64,000 bases of DNA from Magnetospirillum sulfuroxidans (GCF_018224925.1 NZ_JAGTUF010000001.1:744001-808000), one strand, 5' to 3'; counted from the stretch's first letter, positions 36,251 through 46,606 are shown. Made by a program: numbers and translations. The notes: generated by a model not told the origin, from the sequence alone.

Positions 36251-38736
36251 TATTTGTCGCTCCCTCCGGCGATGGCGGTGAAATCGGGGCCGCGATCCGG
36301 CGTCATCTCACCCGGACGCGCCCAAAAACGCTGGCCGTAATCGCGCTGGGCGGCGCGCTCCATCCGTGCGAAGGCCTTGGGCGCGGACGGGTCAACAGCC
36401 AGCCTCAATTGAGACCAGAACAGCCGGTCCACCGCCGTCCTCGCCCACCACAGGTTCGATCCAGGCTGATAGCGCTGGAGCATCCCGACAAAGCCACCGG
36501 GGAAATTGCTCTTATATCCCTCAGCTTCGGCGTAGGCGTTGCGGCCAAGCCAGCGGGTAACGTCGGAGGCCGCGCCGAAGGCAGGCCCCATCATGACGCC
36601 GGTCAGTTCCTGGTCGTTGCGGGCGACGGCAGCGCCGAAGAAATCCCCCAGGATGCCGAGGCCGCCACCACGGGTCATCGCGGAAGCCCAGAAATGCCAG
36701 TCGCTCATGTCGCGCGGATCGCGCCCACGGGCGATTTCGCGCATTTGGAGCGACATTGCGCCTGCCCCCCACAAGGTCAGGAAGAGAGGAACGGCATAGG
36801 CGAGGCGCTTGTTCAGAGACGGCATGCGGTACAGCCGCAGGCCGTGCGTCAACATCAGCGTCACGGGGAACGATTTATACATGGTGACGGAGCGCAGCAA
36901 TTCCCCGGCCAAGGTGTTGGACTTGGTACCCAGGTTCAGCACGGCACGGGTGGTGGCATCGGGCTGCGTCAAAGCGGCGCCGCGTTCGCGCAGGATGGCC
37001 ACCTGCAGCGACATGCCTGCCTCGCGCAAAGCACCGTCGCCGCTACGGATCATCTCCAGAGGATCAAGTATTTTTGCACCGCCTGGCCCAACCTTTTCGG
37101 ATTTGCGGGCCATGTCCCATAGGCGGTCGTTCAAACCTGCGCGTTCAAGGAAGTCACGGAAGGGCGGATCAAGCTCGGCCAGAGACTTGCCGGCATCCCT
37201 GGACAACTGCGCCAGCGTCTCCATCTCGAAGGCGGCGGACAGCATGTCCGTATGACGGTTCAGGCCAGACGCGGTAAAGGTGAGGTTCGCCAGTTTGCCG
37301 GTGATGCCGCGCCCCAGTTCCTCTTCCGTGAAGCGATTGGCCGACATGTTGCGCATGACGATATCCGAGATCAGCACGGTGTGGCGGGCAATCTCCCGAT
37401 CCGTGGCATCCAGCGGGTTCATCAGCTTGAGATAACGCCCAAGGACATTGGCGCTGTCGATGCCGTTATGGGCGGCGGCGGTGCGGACAAGGGCCATATC
37501 CTGCAAGCCATCCAGTACGGCACTGCCCATCTGCGCGGAGCGCAGCAGGTTCCGGCCACCTTGCATGGTTTTATAGAGGTATCGGCGCCACCCGTATGCT
37601 ACCTCGGAATTTCCCGCGAGTTCATCCCAGGTGCGCTGGATCAGCCAACCCGAACCGGGTGCGTCTTTCTTTGCCGTGTCACTCATCCACCTTACGGTAG
37701 CGGCGGGGTTCGGCCCCAGCTTGCGCAATGCGGCGATGTCGCGGGCCATGCCCGCCAAATGCTCACCGATCAAAGAGTGAAGGTCCACGCCGCCGCCGAA
37801 GCGTTCATGATATTTCCACCAAGCATCGTCACTGGGGAAGTGCAGAACGCGCTCAGCCGACCTTTTCGCCACTATGTTGCTGGTTCGACCACCGCTGGCT
37901 CCGGGAACCAGTTTATTGGCACCATCGGTAGAGAGAGTTTCCCATACATCCCGCAACACCGTGCGGCGCTCCAGGCCGGTCAAGGGGGCGCGGGCATCAT
38001 CGAATATCTGGATGCCGATCTCATCGGTGAAATCGGCCCAGGCGTTAAAAGCGGTATCTGGATGGTGCCGCCCGAGCACCTCATCGGCATGAACACGCAA
38101 GCCGTCCACGTCAGCATGACGGATCAGCAATTGGCTATGGCGTTGCGGTAAGTGATAGTTTTCAAGCTTGCCGATGTCCCCGCCCTCGGAGTTGAACCAG
38201 TGGCGGGCATATTCGAAGGTATCACGTAGGGATTTGGCGGAAGCCTTGGCGGCGGCATCGCCGGTATCCCTGCCGAACATTTCCCCAACCAGTGCCCGCT
38301 GGCTGTCAATGTCGCGGGACCGCCCCCCGAGTTTCGGCGCGTATTTTTCATAGAAACCGGCAGCCATACTGTTGAGCGACCGGAAGATGGAAGATGCTTC
38401 CGTTTCCAGGTCGCGCCAGGCGGTTCGATCCGACGGATCGCGCGACAGTTCCGACAGGAATGAGGATGCCTTGGAACCACGATATTCAGCGGCATGGGCC
38501 AATATTTCACGCTGCGCCATGGCTTGACGACCGGCCTGGAATTTCTTCTTCCTGGCCTGTGCGGCCTTTGTCTTCAAAACCTCGTCCACCGCCAGACGTT
38601 CGGCTTCAGGCATGGACATACGTTCAGCATTAACGGCCTGGGCTCGTTTCACACCACGCAAGGCTTCCTCGGCCTGCTGCCGAGACAAATGTCCGCCATC
38701 GACAAGATCGCCTAAACATTTAGCCAGCCTGTTCAT
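36250..38736 (-). CDS. large internal virion (ejection) protein
   Basis: An 828-residue mainly helical protein in the position of T7 gp16. It is charged and coiled-coil-rich at the N-terminus. Hydrophobic segments lie near residues 645-690 (RLAYAVPLFLTLWGAGAMSL) and 700-725. It ends with the DYGQRFWARPGEM tail. T7-like ejection proteins leave the capsid with the DNA and build the trans-envelope tunnel. Homology is inferred from order, size and composition. No lytic transglycosylase motif is obvious. The start lies one base after the upstream stop. Confidence 0.7.
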   Translation of the reverse strand: MNRLAKCLGDLVDGGHLSRQQAEEALRGVKRAQAVNAERMSMPEAERLAVDEVLKTKAAQARKKKFQAGRQAMAQREILAHAAEYRGSKASSFLSELSRDPSDRTAWRDLETEASSIFRSLNSMAAGFYEKYAPKLGGRSRDIDSQRALVGEMFGRDTGDAAAKASAKSLRDTFEYARHWFNSEGGDIGKLENYHLPQRHSQLLIRHADVDGLRVHADEVLGRHHPDTAFNAWADFTDEIGIQIFDDARAPLTGLERRTVLRDVWETLSTDGANKLVPGASGGRTSNIVAKRSAERVLHFPSDDAWWKYHERFGGGVDLHSLIGEHLAGMARDIAALRKLGPNPAATVRWMSDTAKKDAPGSGWLIQRTWDELAGNSEVAYGWRRYLYKTMQGGRNLLRSAQMGSAVLDGLQDMALVRTAAAHNGIDSANVLGRYLKLMNPLDATDREIARHTVLISDIVMRNMSANRFTEEELGRGITGKLANLTFTASGLNRHTDMLSAAFEMETLAQLSRDAGKSLAELDPPFRDFLERAGLNDRLWDMARKSEKVGPGGAKILDPLEMIRSGDGALREAGMSLQVAILRERGAALTQPDATTRAVLNLGTKSNTLAGELLRSVTMYKSFPVTLMLTHGLRLYRMPSLNKRLAYAVPLFLTLWGAGAMSLQMREIARGRDPRDMSDWHFWASAMTRGGGLGILGDFFGAAVARNDQELTGVMMGPAFGAASDVTRWLGRNAYAEAEGYKSNFPGGFVGMLQRYQPGSNLWWARTAVDRLFWSQLRLAVDPSAPKAFARMERAAQRDYGQRFWARPGEMTPDRGPDFTAIAGGSDK

Positions 38737-38737
38737 A

Positions 38738-41005
38738 TCAGGATACCTTTCCGAAGCAGGCGATTGCGCTATCCCAGCTCATGGCCTCATCATCCCAGGC
38801 GTCCATGGTCTCGCGGGCAGACACCATGTCCAGGCGACCATCCATGTCCGTGAGGCCGGTAGGGATATCCACGTCCTCGGCCAGAAGCTCGCCATAAATC
38901 CGGGCAATGAAGGCCTGTTCATCGCTCAACGCCTGGGCGGCGTCAGGGTTGATCTTGGGCAACGCAACCTCCATGAACATGCGGTGGCTCTCGGCCTCGG
39001 CGGCGTGATAGGCATCGACAGAAGCGCTGATTTCTTCCCAGCTTTTGCCATAGGGATCGACGCCCATGCGGTCCAGATCGTCCATCATGCCGTTATAGGC
39101 GTCCCATTCCAGCCGGGCGCCGACGTCCGATCCACGCACCCGGTCCAGGCCTTCCGGCCCCAGATCGGCGGCGATTTGCAGGCGCAGATGGTCCGGGGTC
39201 GGGCGGTCGTGGAATTCGGGGAAGAAGCCATCTTCCCAGGCGCGCAAGGCGGCATCGTCCAAGTCCATGCCCTTGCCGGCGATCAGGCCGGGGCGGCGGG
39301 AATTATCGACGCCCATATGCGACAGCCAGCCGTCGGTATCCTTGACGCCGCCCATGCGCTTCAGGAAGCCCACCAGGGTTTCCGGCGGCTTGCCGGACGG
39401 CGGCTTCAGTTCGGGGGGCAGGGTCTTGCGTTCCACCGGAGCCGCGCGCATATTATCAGGATGTGGTGAACCCGGAGACGGCCACCCCGTCTGGGGAGAG
39501 CGCTGGGGACCATCAGAGCCGGGGCCGTTGTGTCCCGGCTTTGTCTTGTCCGGACGGCGATAGGCGGTGATGAACGCCAGCGACCGGGCCTTGCGCAATT
39601 CCTCGTGCACATGCAGCCAGCCGTCATCGACACGCACGCGATATTCGATCCCGATCTGGCCGGTCTTGCCCAGATCGGCCTTGACGACTTCACCCGTGCG
39701 CACGGCCTCGGGGATGCGTGCCAGATCGTCGCGCCGCAACGGCAAATGGTCGCCGGCATGATGCTTCATCGCGTGCTTGACGCCGTCTTCGTCGATACGG
39801 TGCACCGCGTCGGTGAAATCGACGGTCTTGCCCAGATCGGCCTTGACCTGGGACGCCAGGACTTCAGCCCGTTCGCCGCGCGCCACGCTGTGGTGGATGG
39901 CGTCGGGCTTGCGACGGGATGCGCGTTCCCCTTCTGACAGGTCGCCATCGGCGAATTCCATGATACGGGTGCGCTGGTTGGCGTCGAAGCGGGACAGGGC
40001 TTCCGCCGGCAGCGGGCCGCCTTTCATAAGGGCGTCAATGACGGCCCGATCCGCTTCGGCGAAGGCGGCATCGCCCTCGACGCCCGGCGGGTATGGGTTG
40101 GCGCGGCGCATGGTTTCCACGTCGCGCAGCACCATTGCCGCCGCCCGCGTCTCGGCGTCCTCGACCACATGGCCGGCTGTCTTGGCCGCCCCCCACTTTC
40201 CCAGCAAGGATTTCAGGCCAAGGCCGGTGGCGTGCAGGCCACCGCCCAAGACGGCGCCGCCGGCGCCGGCCATGGCCACGTTGGCGGCCACTTCGTCCCA
40301 CCCGTATTCAATGCCCAGTTCGTTGCTGAACCCCTTGACCTGGGGTTGGGTTACAGCCTCGGTGACGGCGTTGGCGGCCCCTTCGCGCAGCATGGTGCCG
40401 CCGATGGGGGCAAGGCGGCTGGCCAAGGTGGCCCGCGCGGCGGCGGTGGCCATGGCGTCGCCAGCGCCAAAGCCGCCGAAGATCATCGCGACGGCATTGG
40501 TCGGGTCTTCCATGGCGGCTTGGCCATAACCGGCGAAGCGTCCTAATCCAGCCCAGCCGACATTGATGCCGTCTCTTTCGGCCAAGTCCTTGACGCCACG
40601 GACCCGCTCAGCGATATCGGCCTGAATATCGTCGCGGGTCTTGACCGTCAGGCCAGGGAATTTTGACGCCAAATCCGACACCTTGCCGTCGAATTTCGCC
40701 CAGCGCTCGGCTTCCCATTTGGTCATGGCTTCGGGATCGCGGGCGATGGCGTCGGCAAAGGCGGCGCTGTCGGCAGATACCCGATAGGGGTTGCTGACGC
40801 GTTCGCCGGTTTTGTGCCAAATATCATCGGTGTAATCGTCATAGGCCTGAACCAACGACTTTTGCCGGGCGTCTGCCGCCAAGCGCATGCGGCCGTCATC
40901 CAGCGAGCGGGCATAGGTCAGGCTGAAATCCTGGATTTCGCCCTGCAAGGGATTGGCGGCGGCTTGTTCAAGCGAGAATTGTTCAGATGCTGTCGAGACG
41001 AACAT
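38738..41005 (-). CDS. internal virion protein with embedded PBECR-type nuclease-like domain
   Basis: A 755-residue protein with several parts. The N-terminal region is charged. A Gly/Ala-rich hydrophobic segment at about 150-270 is of the membrane-inserting type. At about 385-485 lies a domain resembling the phage Barnase-EndoU-ColicinE5/D-RelE (PBECR) folds. That domain shows GVKHAMKHHAGDHLPLRRDDLARIP, IEYRVRVDDGWLHVHEELR and LAFITAYRR. An acidic C-terminal part of about 200 residues follows. Polyvalent ejected proteins with such nuclease domains are known in phages. The start ATG 41005 follows the previous stop by one base. Confidence 0.7.
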   Translation of the reverse strand: MFVSTASEQFSLEQAAANPLQGEIQDFSLTYARSLDDGRMRLAADARQKSLVQAYDDYTDDIWHKTGERVSNPYRVSADSAAFADAIARDPEAMTKWEAERWAKFDGKVSDLASKFPGLTVKTRDDIQADIAERVRGVKDLAERDGINVGWAGLGRFAGYGQAAMEDPTNAVAMIFGGFGAGDAMATAAARATLASRLAPIGGTMLREGAANAVTEAVTQPQVKGFSNELGIEYGWDEVAANVAMAGAGGAVLGGGLHATGLGLKSLLGKWGAAKTAGHVVEDAETRAAAMVLRDVETMRRANPYPPGVEGDAAFAEADRAVIDALMKGGPLPAEALSRFDANQRTRIMEFADGDLSEGERASRRKPDAIHHSVARGERAEVLASQVKADLGKTVDFTDAVHRIDEDGVKHAMKHHAGDHLPLRRDDLARIPEAVRTGEVVKADLGKTGQIGIEYRVRVDDGWLHVHEELRKARSLAFITAYRRPDKTKPGHNGPGSDGPQRSPQTGWPSPGSPHPDNMRAAPVERKTLPPELKPPSGKPPETLVGFLKRMGGVKDTDGWLSHMGVDNSRRPGLIAGKGMDLDDAALRAWEDGFFPEFHDRPTPDHLRLQIAADLGPEGLDRVRGSDVGARLEWDAYNGMMDDLDRMGVDPYGKSWEEISASVDAYHAAEAESHRMFMEVALPKINPDAAQALSDEQAFIARIYGELLAEDVDIPTGLTDMDGRLDMVSARETMDAWDDEAMSWDSAIACFGKVS

Positions 41006-41006
41006 G

Positions 41007-43118
41007 TCAGCGCCCCTTGACCAAGGCGGCCAGATCAAGCACCAGCGGCTGGCCGCCCCGGTAGACCGTCTGCCCATTAAGGAAAACGTGATAGCGGCCA
41101 GGGACGTGCATGCGCACGGTGCCGTATTTCTTGAAGTCCGCCACCTGCACCGGATCGCCGCCGATGGATTGAGCGCCGTACAGATCGGCGGCGGTCAGTC
41201 CGTCCATCACATCATCCAGGGCGTCCTGGGTCAGGCCGCGCACGGGCGGAACCAGAGGCTTTTCATTCCATTTCAACACAGGACCGCCGATGACGTCGGC
41301 AACCGCGGCATCGAACAGCTTGGCGTCCAGGGTATCCTGCGACGCCTTGCCGGCGGCATGCGACCGGGCGGCGTAGGCCGATATGATGGATTGTTGCACG
41401 GCGGCGAGATCGTCGGGGGCCAGTCCGGCCACCGCCTCGGGCGGCAATGCGCTCTGGAACTGCGTCTTGAACAGGGTGTCCTTGGGCGGCATGAACTGAC
41501 GCCCGCCCGCCGCGCCGTCCTTGGCCACCGTGCGGCGCAGGTCAGCACCGAACAGAACATTGCGGGCCGCTTTCTGTCCTTCCGGCCCTTCCGCCATCAG
41601 GGCGCCGGCCTGGGCGGCCTCGGGGGCGGTGGCTTTGATGGCGTCCAGCACCTCGGGGAAGCGGCGGCGGCCAAAGCCCTGGTGCAGATTGCCCAGCAGC
41701 TTGGCGCGGTCTTCATAGCTGGCCTGTTCCATGCGGGCGGCCAGATCGTCGGCGTCGCCCTTGGTCAGCGCGGGCACATGGATGCCGTTCACACCGGACA
41801 GGTGGTCGGCAGCCTTGGCCCTGGCCACCAGGGTTTCCGGCTTGCTCCAGTCGATGGCGGGCACATCGTTCCCCTGCGCCTTCAGCCGGGTCAAGGCGTC
41901 GGCGGCCATGGCCGTCCGCGCCTTGCCCAGCACTTCCTTTGCCACGAGGTAACGTTGAGCGGTGGCATTGTCGGTGGACGCCTTGGCGGCGGCTTCGAAT
42001 TCACTGACGCGAGCCTGAAGGACAGGCAGTGGCAGTTTTGCCAGGGAATTGGAAAGCCGCGCCGCCCCCCCCTTCTCGGAGATGCTGCGCGCCAAGTTTT
42101 CGTCACCCAGGGCGCGAGCCCGTGCCGCCATCTTGTCCAGATCGTCGAAGGGCAGACCGTTGACGGCGCGCAAGATGGCGCCGTCCGCCTGATCGCGCAG
42201 TTCGGCCACCGCCATGGCCCGTTGCTGGCGCAAATCCGCCGTGTGCCGTTCCATTTCGGCAGCGATGCCTTCCACTGCGTCCGCGTCAAGCTGGGGATGG
42301 CGGCCCGGCTTGCGGAAATCCTTGATGAAGCTTTCCGCCGCCCCCAGGCCGCGCAGCTTGACGCGGTCGAATTCACCCAAGACGGCGGCGCGCTGGCGGG
42401 TTTGCAGGAACTTGTCGCGTTCCAGCACCTTGTGCCGGGCATCCAGATCGGTGCGGCTGTCCAGATAGGCCAGCCACTTTTTGTCTTCAGCTTTCGCCCC
42501 GTCGTCGCCCTCGATCCGGCCCTCGCGCCAGGAATTTTCCGAATTGCGGTCGGCCAGCAATTGCGCTTGCAGGATGCTGGCGTTTTGCCGGTCTTCCAGC
42601 GCCTTTTGGTCCCTTTGCAGTTTGCCCGATTGCAAGCGGGCCAGGGTCAGGCCGCCGCGCCTGTCCAGTTCGGCCCGGACCTGCGGCTGCAATTCCGGCG
42701 GCACCATGGCGACGGTGCCGCTGCTCATTCCATCCCATTTGGCCTTGAAGGCGTCGGGGTTGTCGGCATGTTCCGCCGCCCAGGTCTCGGCCTTGGTCTG
42801 GCTGTCCACGTCGAAGCGGGCCATCCAGCCGGCCAGGGCGCCTTGTTTCAGCGCCTTGTTGCGCACCGTGCTTTCATCTTGGGGAAGTATCGGCGCGGCG
42901 CCGTCCATGGCCGCCTTGCTGCCCTGGGCCGCGCCCTGGGCATAGGCCTCGGTTGACACTTTATCGGCTTCGGCCTGATTGGCGTCGGCGATCATGCCGC
43001 CAGCCATGTCCGACAAGAACGCACCCAGTGCGGCGCTGGGGCCGCCAACAGCGCCGATGCGCGACAGATCGGCGGTGGCGGCGCGGGCGGTTTTCTGGAT
43101 CGAGGGACGCAGGCTCAT
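41007..43118 (-). CDS. internal virion protein, helical, T7 gp15-like position
   Basis: A 703-residue, highly charged, Ala-rich helical protein without membrane segments until weakly hydrophobic patches near residues 30-45. The C-terminus ends with a beta-rich segment (FKKYGTVRMHVPGRYHVFLNG). Position between the small internal protein and the nuclease-bearing one, with overlapping gene ends, makes it one of three ejection proteins. No enzymatic motif seen. Confidence 0.65.
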   Translation of the reverse strand: MSLRPSIQKTARAATADLSRIGAVGGPSAALGAFLSDMAGGMIADANQAEADKVSTEAYAQGAAQGSKAAMDGAAPILPQDESTVRNKALKQGALAGWMARFDVDSQTKAETWAAEHADNPDAFKAKWDGMSSGTVAMVPPELQPQVRAELDRRGGLTLARLQSGKLQRDQKALEDRQNASILQAQLLADRNSENSWREGRIEGDDGAKAEDKKWLAYLDSRTDLDARHKVLERDKFLQTRQRAAVLGEFDRVKLRGLGAAESFIKDFRKPGRHPQLDADAVEGIAAEMERHTADLRQQRAMAVAELRDQADGAILRAVNGLPFDDLDKMAARARALGDENLARSISEKGGAARLSNSLAKLPLPVLQARVSEFEAAAKASTDNATAQRYLVAKEVLGKARTAMAADALTRLKAQGNDVPAIDWSKPETLVARAKAADHLSGVNGIHVPALTKGDADDLAARMEQASYEDRAKLLGNLHQGFGRRRFPEVLDAIKATAPEAAQAGALMAEGPEGQKAARNVLFGADLRRTVAKDGAAGGRQFMPPKDTLFKTQFQSALPPEAVAGLAPDDLAAVQQSIISAYAARSHAAGKASQDTLDAKLFDAAVADVIGGPVLKWNEKPLVPPVRGLTQDALDDVMDGLTAADLYGAQSIGGDPVQVADFKKYGTVRMHVPGRYHVFLNGQTVYRGGQPLVLDLAALVKGR

Positions 43119-43122
43119 GACG

Positions 43123-44085
43123 TCATCCGATCAGTCGTTTGCCGTTGACGACGGACCATCCATCCCGCCCTAACTGCAACAACGATCCGGCCATGGCGCC
43201 GCTGCGCGAGCGGCGTATTTGCGCCGATTGCAGGCCGTATCCGGCGGCGCTAGCGGCGGCGCCGGCACGAGCGCCCAATATCTGGTCGCGGGCATCGTTC
43301 TCGGCGGCGCTGGCCAGCCGCAGGGCGGTGGGGCCGGATGGGTCGCGGCCCTGGGCATTGAGCGTCACCATCTGCGACGCCAAGGTTTTGGCCAGGGCGT
43401 CCTGGCTGTCCACCTCGCGGTTGGTAGCATCCAATTCCGCCGCCAAACGTTGCAGATCCAACTGATCCTGCTGCGCCTTGGCCTGGGCATTGGCATTGCT
43501 GGCATTGACTGCCGCGCTGACGCCGGACATGCCCAGACCGGCGGCCTGCATGCCGCTGATGTCGCCGAACAAGGAAGCCAGCAAGCCGGGTGAGCTTTCG
43601 CCGGCCATGGCCATCATGCCCGGCGCGGCGGTGGAAAAGCCGCCGGTGGTCATGCCCAAGCCAGCGAGGGCGCCACCGCCGCCGGCCGGGATGGCGGAAA
43701 CAGCAGCCGGGGCAATGGAACCGGCAAAGGCGGCAGGCGCGCCCAAGGCCGCAAGTTCACTGCCGGATATGAAGGCCCCGGCGCCGGCGCTGCCCAAGCC
43801 GGCGGTAAGTCCAGCGGCGCTGCTGGCGGCGGCGGATGTCCCCATTGCGGCCGTTCCGGCTGCGGACATTCCGGCCGCGGACATTCCCGCGGTGCTGGAT
43901 GCTGCCATGGTTCCGGCGGCCATGGTTCCAGCGGCGGCACTGCCAGCCGCCGCGCCGCCGGCCGCCGCGCCTTCGGCAGCACCGGCCAAGGCGGGAGCGG
44001 CTGCGCCGCCGGTGAAATAAGTGGCCACCGCCGCGCCGACGACGGCCAGGATCGGAACAATGGTTTTTCCCGCGCTTCCGCCCAT
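43123..44085 (-). CDS. small internal virion protein, Ala/Gly-rich, T7 gp14-like position
   Basis: A 320-residue protein. The first 170 residues are a low-complexity Ala/Gly/Met stretch (repeats of AAGTMAAG and AAGMS type), likely membrane-inserting. Then comes a coiled-coil region (DQLDLQRLAAELDATNREVDSQDAL) and a terminal GWSVVNGKRLIG. T7 gp14 forms the outer-membrane part of the ejection tunnel. The assignment rests on order and composition. Confidence 0.65.
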   Translation of the reverse strand: MGGSAGKTIVPILAVVGAAVATYFTGGAAAPALAGAAEGAAAGGAAAGSAAAGTMAAGTMAASSTAGMSAAGMSAAGTAAMGTSAAASSAAGLTAGLGSAGAGAFISGSELAALGAPAAFAGSIAPAAVSAIPAGGGGALAGLGMTTGGFSTAAPGMMAMAGESSPGLLASLFGDISGMQAAGLGMSGVSAAVNASNANAQAKAQQDQLDLQRLAAELDATNREVDSQDALAKTLASQMVTLNAQGRDPSGPTALRLASAAENDARDQILGARAGAAASAAGYGLQSAQIRRSRSGAMAGSLLQLGRDGWSVVNGKRLIG

Positions 44086-44090
44086 ATCTG

Positions 44091-46034
44091 TTACTCCGTC
44101 GCCGAAAGAAAAATGGTCACCGACAAGATGGAGGCCGGCACCAGATCGTCCCCGCTGATACGGATGGGCTGGCGCGAGCCCCAGCCGAGCTGGCGCACCT
44201 GGATTTCACCGGTGAAAAGCGGCGGCGCCGCGTCAAGCTGCGACACGCCCATGCGGCGGTGTTCGATCAGGCGGCCGTTGATGGCGAGTGCACCGGTTTC
44301 CAGCACTTGGACCACCGCTTTCCACACGCGGGATTTGGCCCCGACCAAGGTGCCGTCGGCCAATTGCGCCTCGGCCGGCATGGTCTTGACTTCCCAGGCG
44401 AAGCGGAGGCCTGCTTCGATTTTGCTGGCCGGGTCGGGCAGGATGATGGCGCCATCGGTGACGGTGAAGGTGCCGGCGACGGCGCCATCGGCCACCACGC
44501 GGACGGCATGGCCTTCCAGGTGGTCGAAGCCGGTCCAGGTGGTCTGCGCAGGGACGGAAGTGGCTGTCTTCGAGCAATCGGCAAGCGCGGCTTCGTCCAG
44601 CTTTTCCAGGCAATAACGCAAGGTGCCGCCGATCACGCGCTTGACCATGAAAAAGACGGCGTTGCCCAAGCTCAACGCGCCCAGGAATTCGCCCTCGGTT
44701 TGCCATAGCGTCCACGCCGTCACCTTTTCCGAGCGGCGCGAATGCAGCACGGCCAAGGTGCCGTCGGCGCGGTTGGGCACATACAGGTAATTGGCGGTGT
44801 TGGTGGCGCTGCCCCGGCGCGAGACGATTTCCTGCGGATTGGGGGAGCGCAAGATGGTGGCGGCATAAAGCGCCAAATCGGCGCAGATGAAGCGGCTTTC
44901 GCTGCCTTCGTCATAGACCAGCTCGAACAACGACTGATGGGCGCCGTCGTCGTCGGAGGAGACGAACACCACCGATCCATCCAGTTCGGTCGGGCGGCCC
45001 CGCGCGCATTTCAGCCGGGCGATGCGGCGGGCGTAATAATTGTTCGGGGTGGTCGGGCTGTCGGGCACCGACCACGGGCCGCCCGAGGTGATGGCGATCA
45101 GGCGGTCGGCGGAAATCAGGCCATAGAGCAAATTGGCTTCGTCGTCGTCAAAGGCCAGATCGGCGGCTTCGTCGTCGTTGGCTTCGTCGGTGCCGAAGAA
45201 GTCAAAATACTTGCCGGCTTTGGTGCACCACAAATGGTTGGGCAAGCCGGCGCTGTTGCCCAGATGCAGCCGGCCTTCGCGCAAGGTGCCCACCGACGGG
45301 TAGCCGCGCGCGGCCCCCCATGCCGGTTCTTCCACCGACCATTCGCCGGCGGCGACGGTGTCGGTGTTTTCCAACGGGTCCTTAATGTCCACCGTCACCG
45401 AATTGGACGACGCCTTGGCGGTAATCACGCCATGACCGGTGGCGGTGCGCACGGTCCAGCCGGTGCTGGCGGCGGCAAAGTCGCCGGCGGAACTGGAGAA
45501 GGTCACCCCGCTGCCGCTTTTGGCGCCAGGCGTCAAGGTGCCGGTGGTGTCGGCGCCGAACTGCCAGGACGGCGGGTTGACCCAATTCGCCTGTTCCAGC
45601 AGCCAGGTGGTATCGGCACCTTGGCGTTGAAGCCGGTACGGCGATAGACCTTCGGCGAAGATGAACATGGTGTCGGCGCTTTGCGTCCAGTAAAGCGTCG
45701 CCAGCTTGTCTGCGGTCCACGGCACGGTGGCGTTTTCATAGACCTGGGTCATGCCATCCTTGCGGATGCGCAGAATTCCGGGCAGGAACAAGGCCATGAA
45801 GCGGCCATTGGTGCCGGCCTCGAACGCCGCCCAGCGGAAACCGCTGGCGGCCTCGGGCAGGAAGGCTTGCCACGTCAGGCCGGGGCGGCGGTCCAGGCCG
45901 GTCAGCGACCGTGGCACCACGTTCAAGGCTTCCGCCGCGCCCTGGTAATAGGCCTTGAGGTCGGAGCGGGCGACCAGATCGGGATCAAGCCGCCCGTAGG
46001 CGAAGCCGAAGACCTGGGATATCCCCTTCGCCAT
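44091..46034 (-). CDS. tail tubular protein B (T7 gp12-like nozzle)
   Basis: A 647-residue beta-rich protein. It has the opening GRLDPDLVARSDLKAYYQGAAEALNVVPR and the LDRRPG motif seen in podovirus tail nozzle proteins. Later features are WTQSADTMFIF and the block around NHLWCTKAGKYFDFF. It forms the distal part of the short tail and binds fibres. Its gene directly follows tail tube A. Confidence 0.88.
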   Translation of the reverse strand: MAKGISQVFGFAYGRLDPDLVARSDLKAYYQGAAEALNVVPRSLTGLDRRPGLTWQAFLPEAASGFRWAAFEAGTNGRFMALFLPGILRIRKDGMTQVYENATVPWTADKLATLYWTQSADTMFIFAEGLSPYRLQRQGADTTWLLEQANWVNPPSWQFGADTTGTLTPGAKSGSGVTFSSSAGDFAAASTGWTVRTATGHGVITAKASSNSVTVDIKDPLENTDTVAAGEWSVEEPAWGAARGYPSVGTLREGRLHLGNSAGLPNHLWCTKAGKYFDFFGTDEANDDEAADLAFDDDEANLLYGLISADRLIAITSGGPWSVPDSPTTPNNYYARRIARLKCARGRPTELDGSVVFVSSDDDGAHQSLFELVYDEGSESRFICADLALYAATILRSPNPQEIVSRRGSATNTANYLYVPNRADGTLAVLHSRRSEKVTAWTLWQTEGEFLGALSLGNAVFFMVKRVIGGTLRYCLEKLDEAALADCSKTATSVPAQTTWTGFDHLEGHAVRVVADGAVAGTFTVTDGAIILPDPASKIEAGLRFAWEVKTMPAEAQLADGTLVGAKSRVWKAVVQVLETGALAINGRLIEHRRMGVSQLDAAPPLFTGEIQVRQLGWGSRQPIRISGDDLVPASILSVTIFLSATE

Positions 46035-46036
46035 GG

Positions 46037-46603
46037 TTAACCCCGCGCCGAAGTCAGAAGGCTGGTGCGCAACGCCTTGGGTGTGGATTGCTGGCCGTCG
46101 ATGGTCTTGGCGCGGCGGAATTCGTCTTCCGCACGCGAATCAAGATACTGCGCCCGCGTGGTGCTTTCGGTCAGCGGAATGCAGAATTCAGCCGCCAGTC
46201 GGGCGATCAGCACCTGATCGAAGAACGGCGGAAAAGTGGTTTCGTCGGGGCGGAAAATGTAGGTCAGCACCACTTCGTCGGCATCGGTGTGCAGGCGGTT
46301 TTCCGCCAGTCGATAGCGGATACCGGCGCCGCGTTCACTTTGCCCCGCCGACAGCACGCGCAGGAAATCAGCCGGCATCTGATAGGCATACTGGAAATCC
46401 GCCACCGGCGTGCCGGCCAGACGCGGCAAGGTCACCTGACCGGTGGCGAAGTTCCACGGATGTGACGACAACAGCGCGTCGCGGGTGCACGGATACAGAT
46501 TGGCCGCCACCTCGCCTTCCGCCGAGCCTTCGTCGAAAGAGGCGATGGTGGTCGCCCCGATTTTCAGCAGGGCACGCGAACACAGCGCGATGTCGGTCAG
46601 CAT
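46037..46603 (-). CDS. tail tubular protein A (T7 gp11-like adaptor)
   Basis: A 188-residue protein typical of the head-tail adaptor. It begins LCSRALLKIGA and contains ASFDEGSAEGEVAANLYPCTRDALL, HPWNFA and YQMPADFLRV. It joins the portal to the nozzle. Length matches T7 gp11. Confidence 0.92.
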   Translation of the reverse strand: MLTDIALCSRALLKIGATTIASFDEGSAEGEVAANLYPCTRDALLSSHPWNFATGQVTLPRLAGTPVADFQYAYQMPADFLRVLSAGQSERGAGIRYRLAENRLHTDADEVVLTYIFRPDETTFPPFFDQVLIARLAAEFCIPLTESTTRAQYLDSRAEDEFRRAKTIDGQQSTPKALRTSLLTSARG

Positions 46604-46606
46604 GGA

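Noticed and set aside
40953-42956. 667-codon plus-strand frame opposite the internal virion protein gene
   Set aside because: No coupling to neighbours, wrong strand for the late operon, no domain seen.
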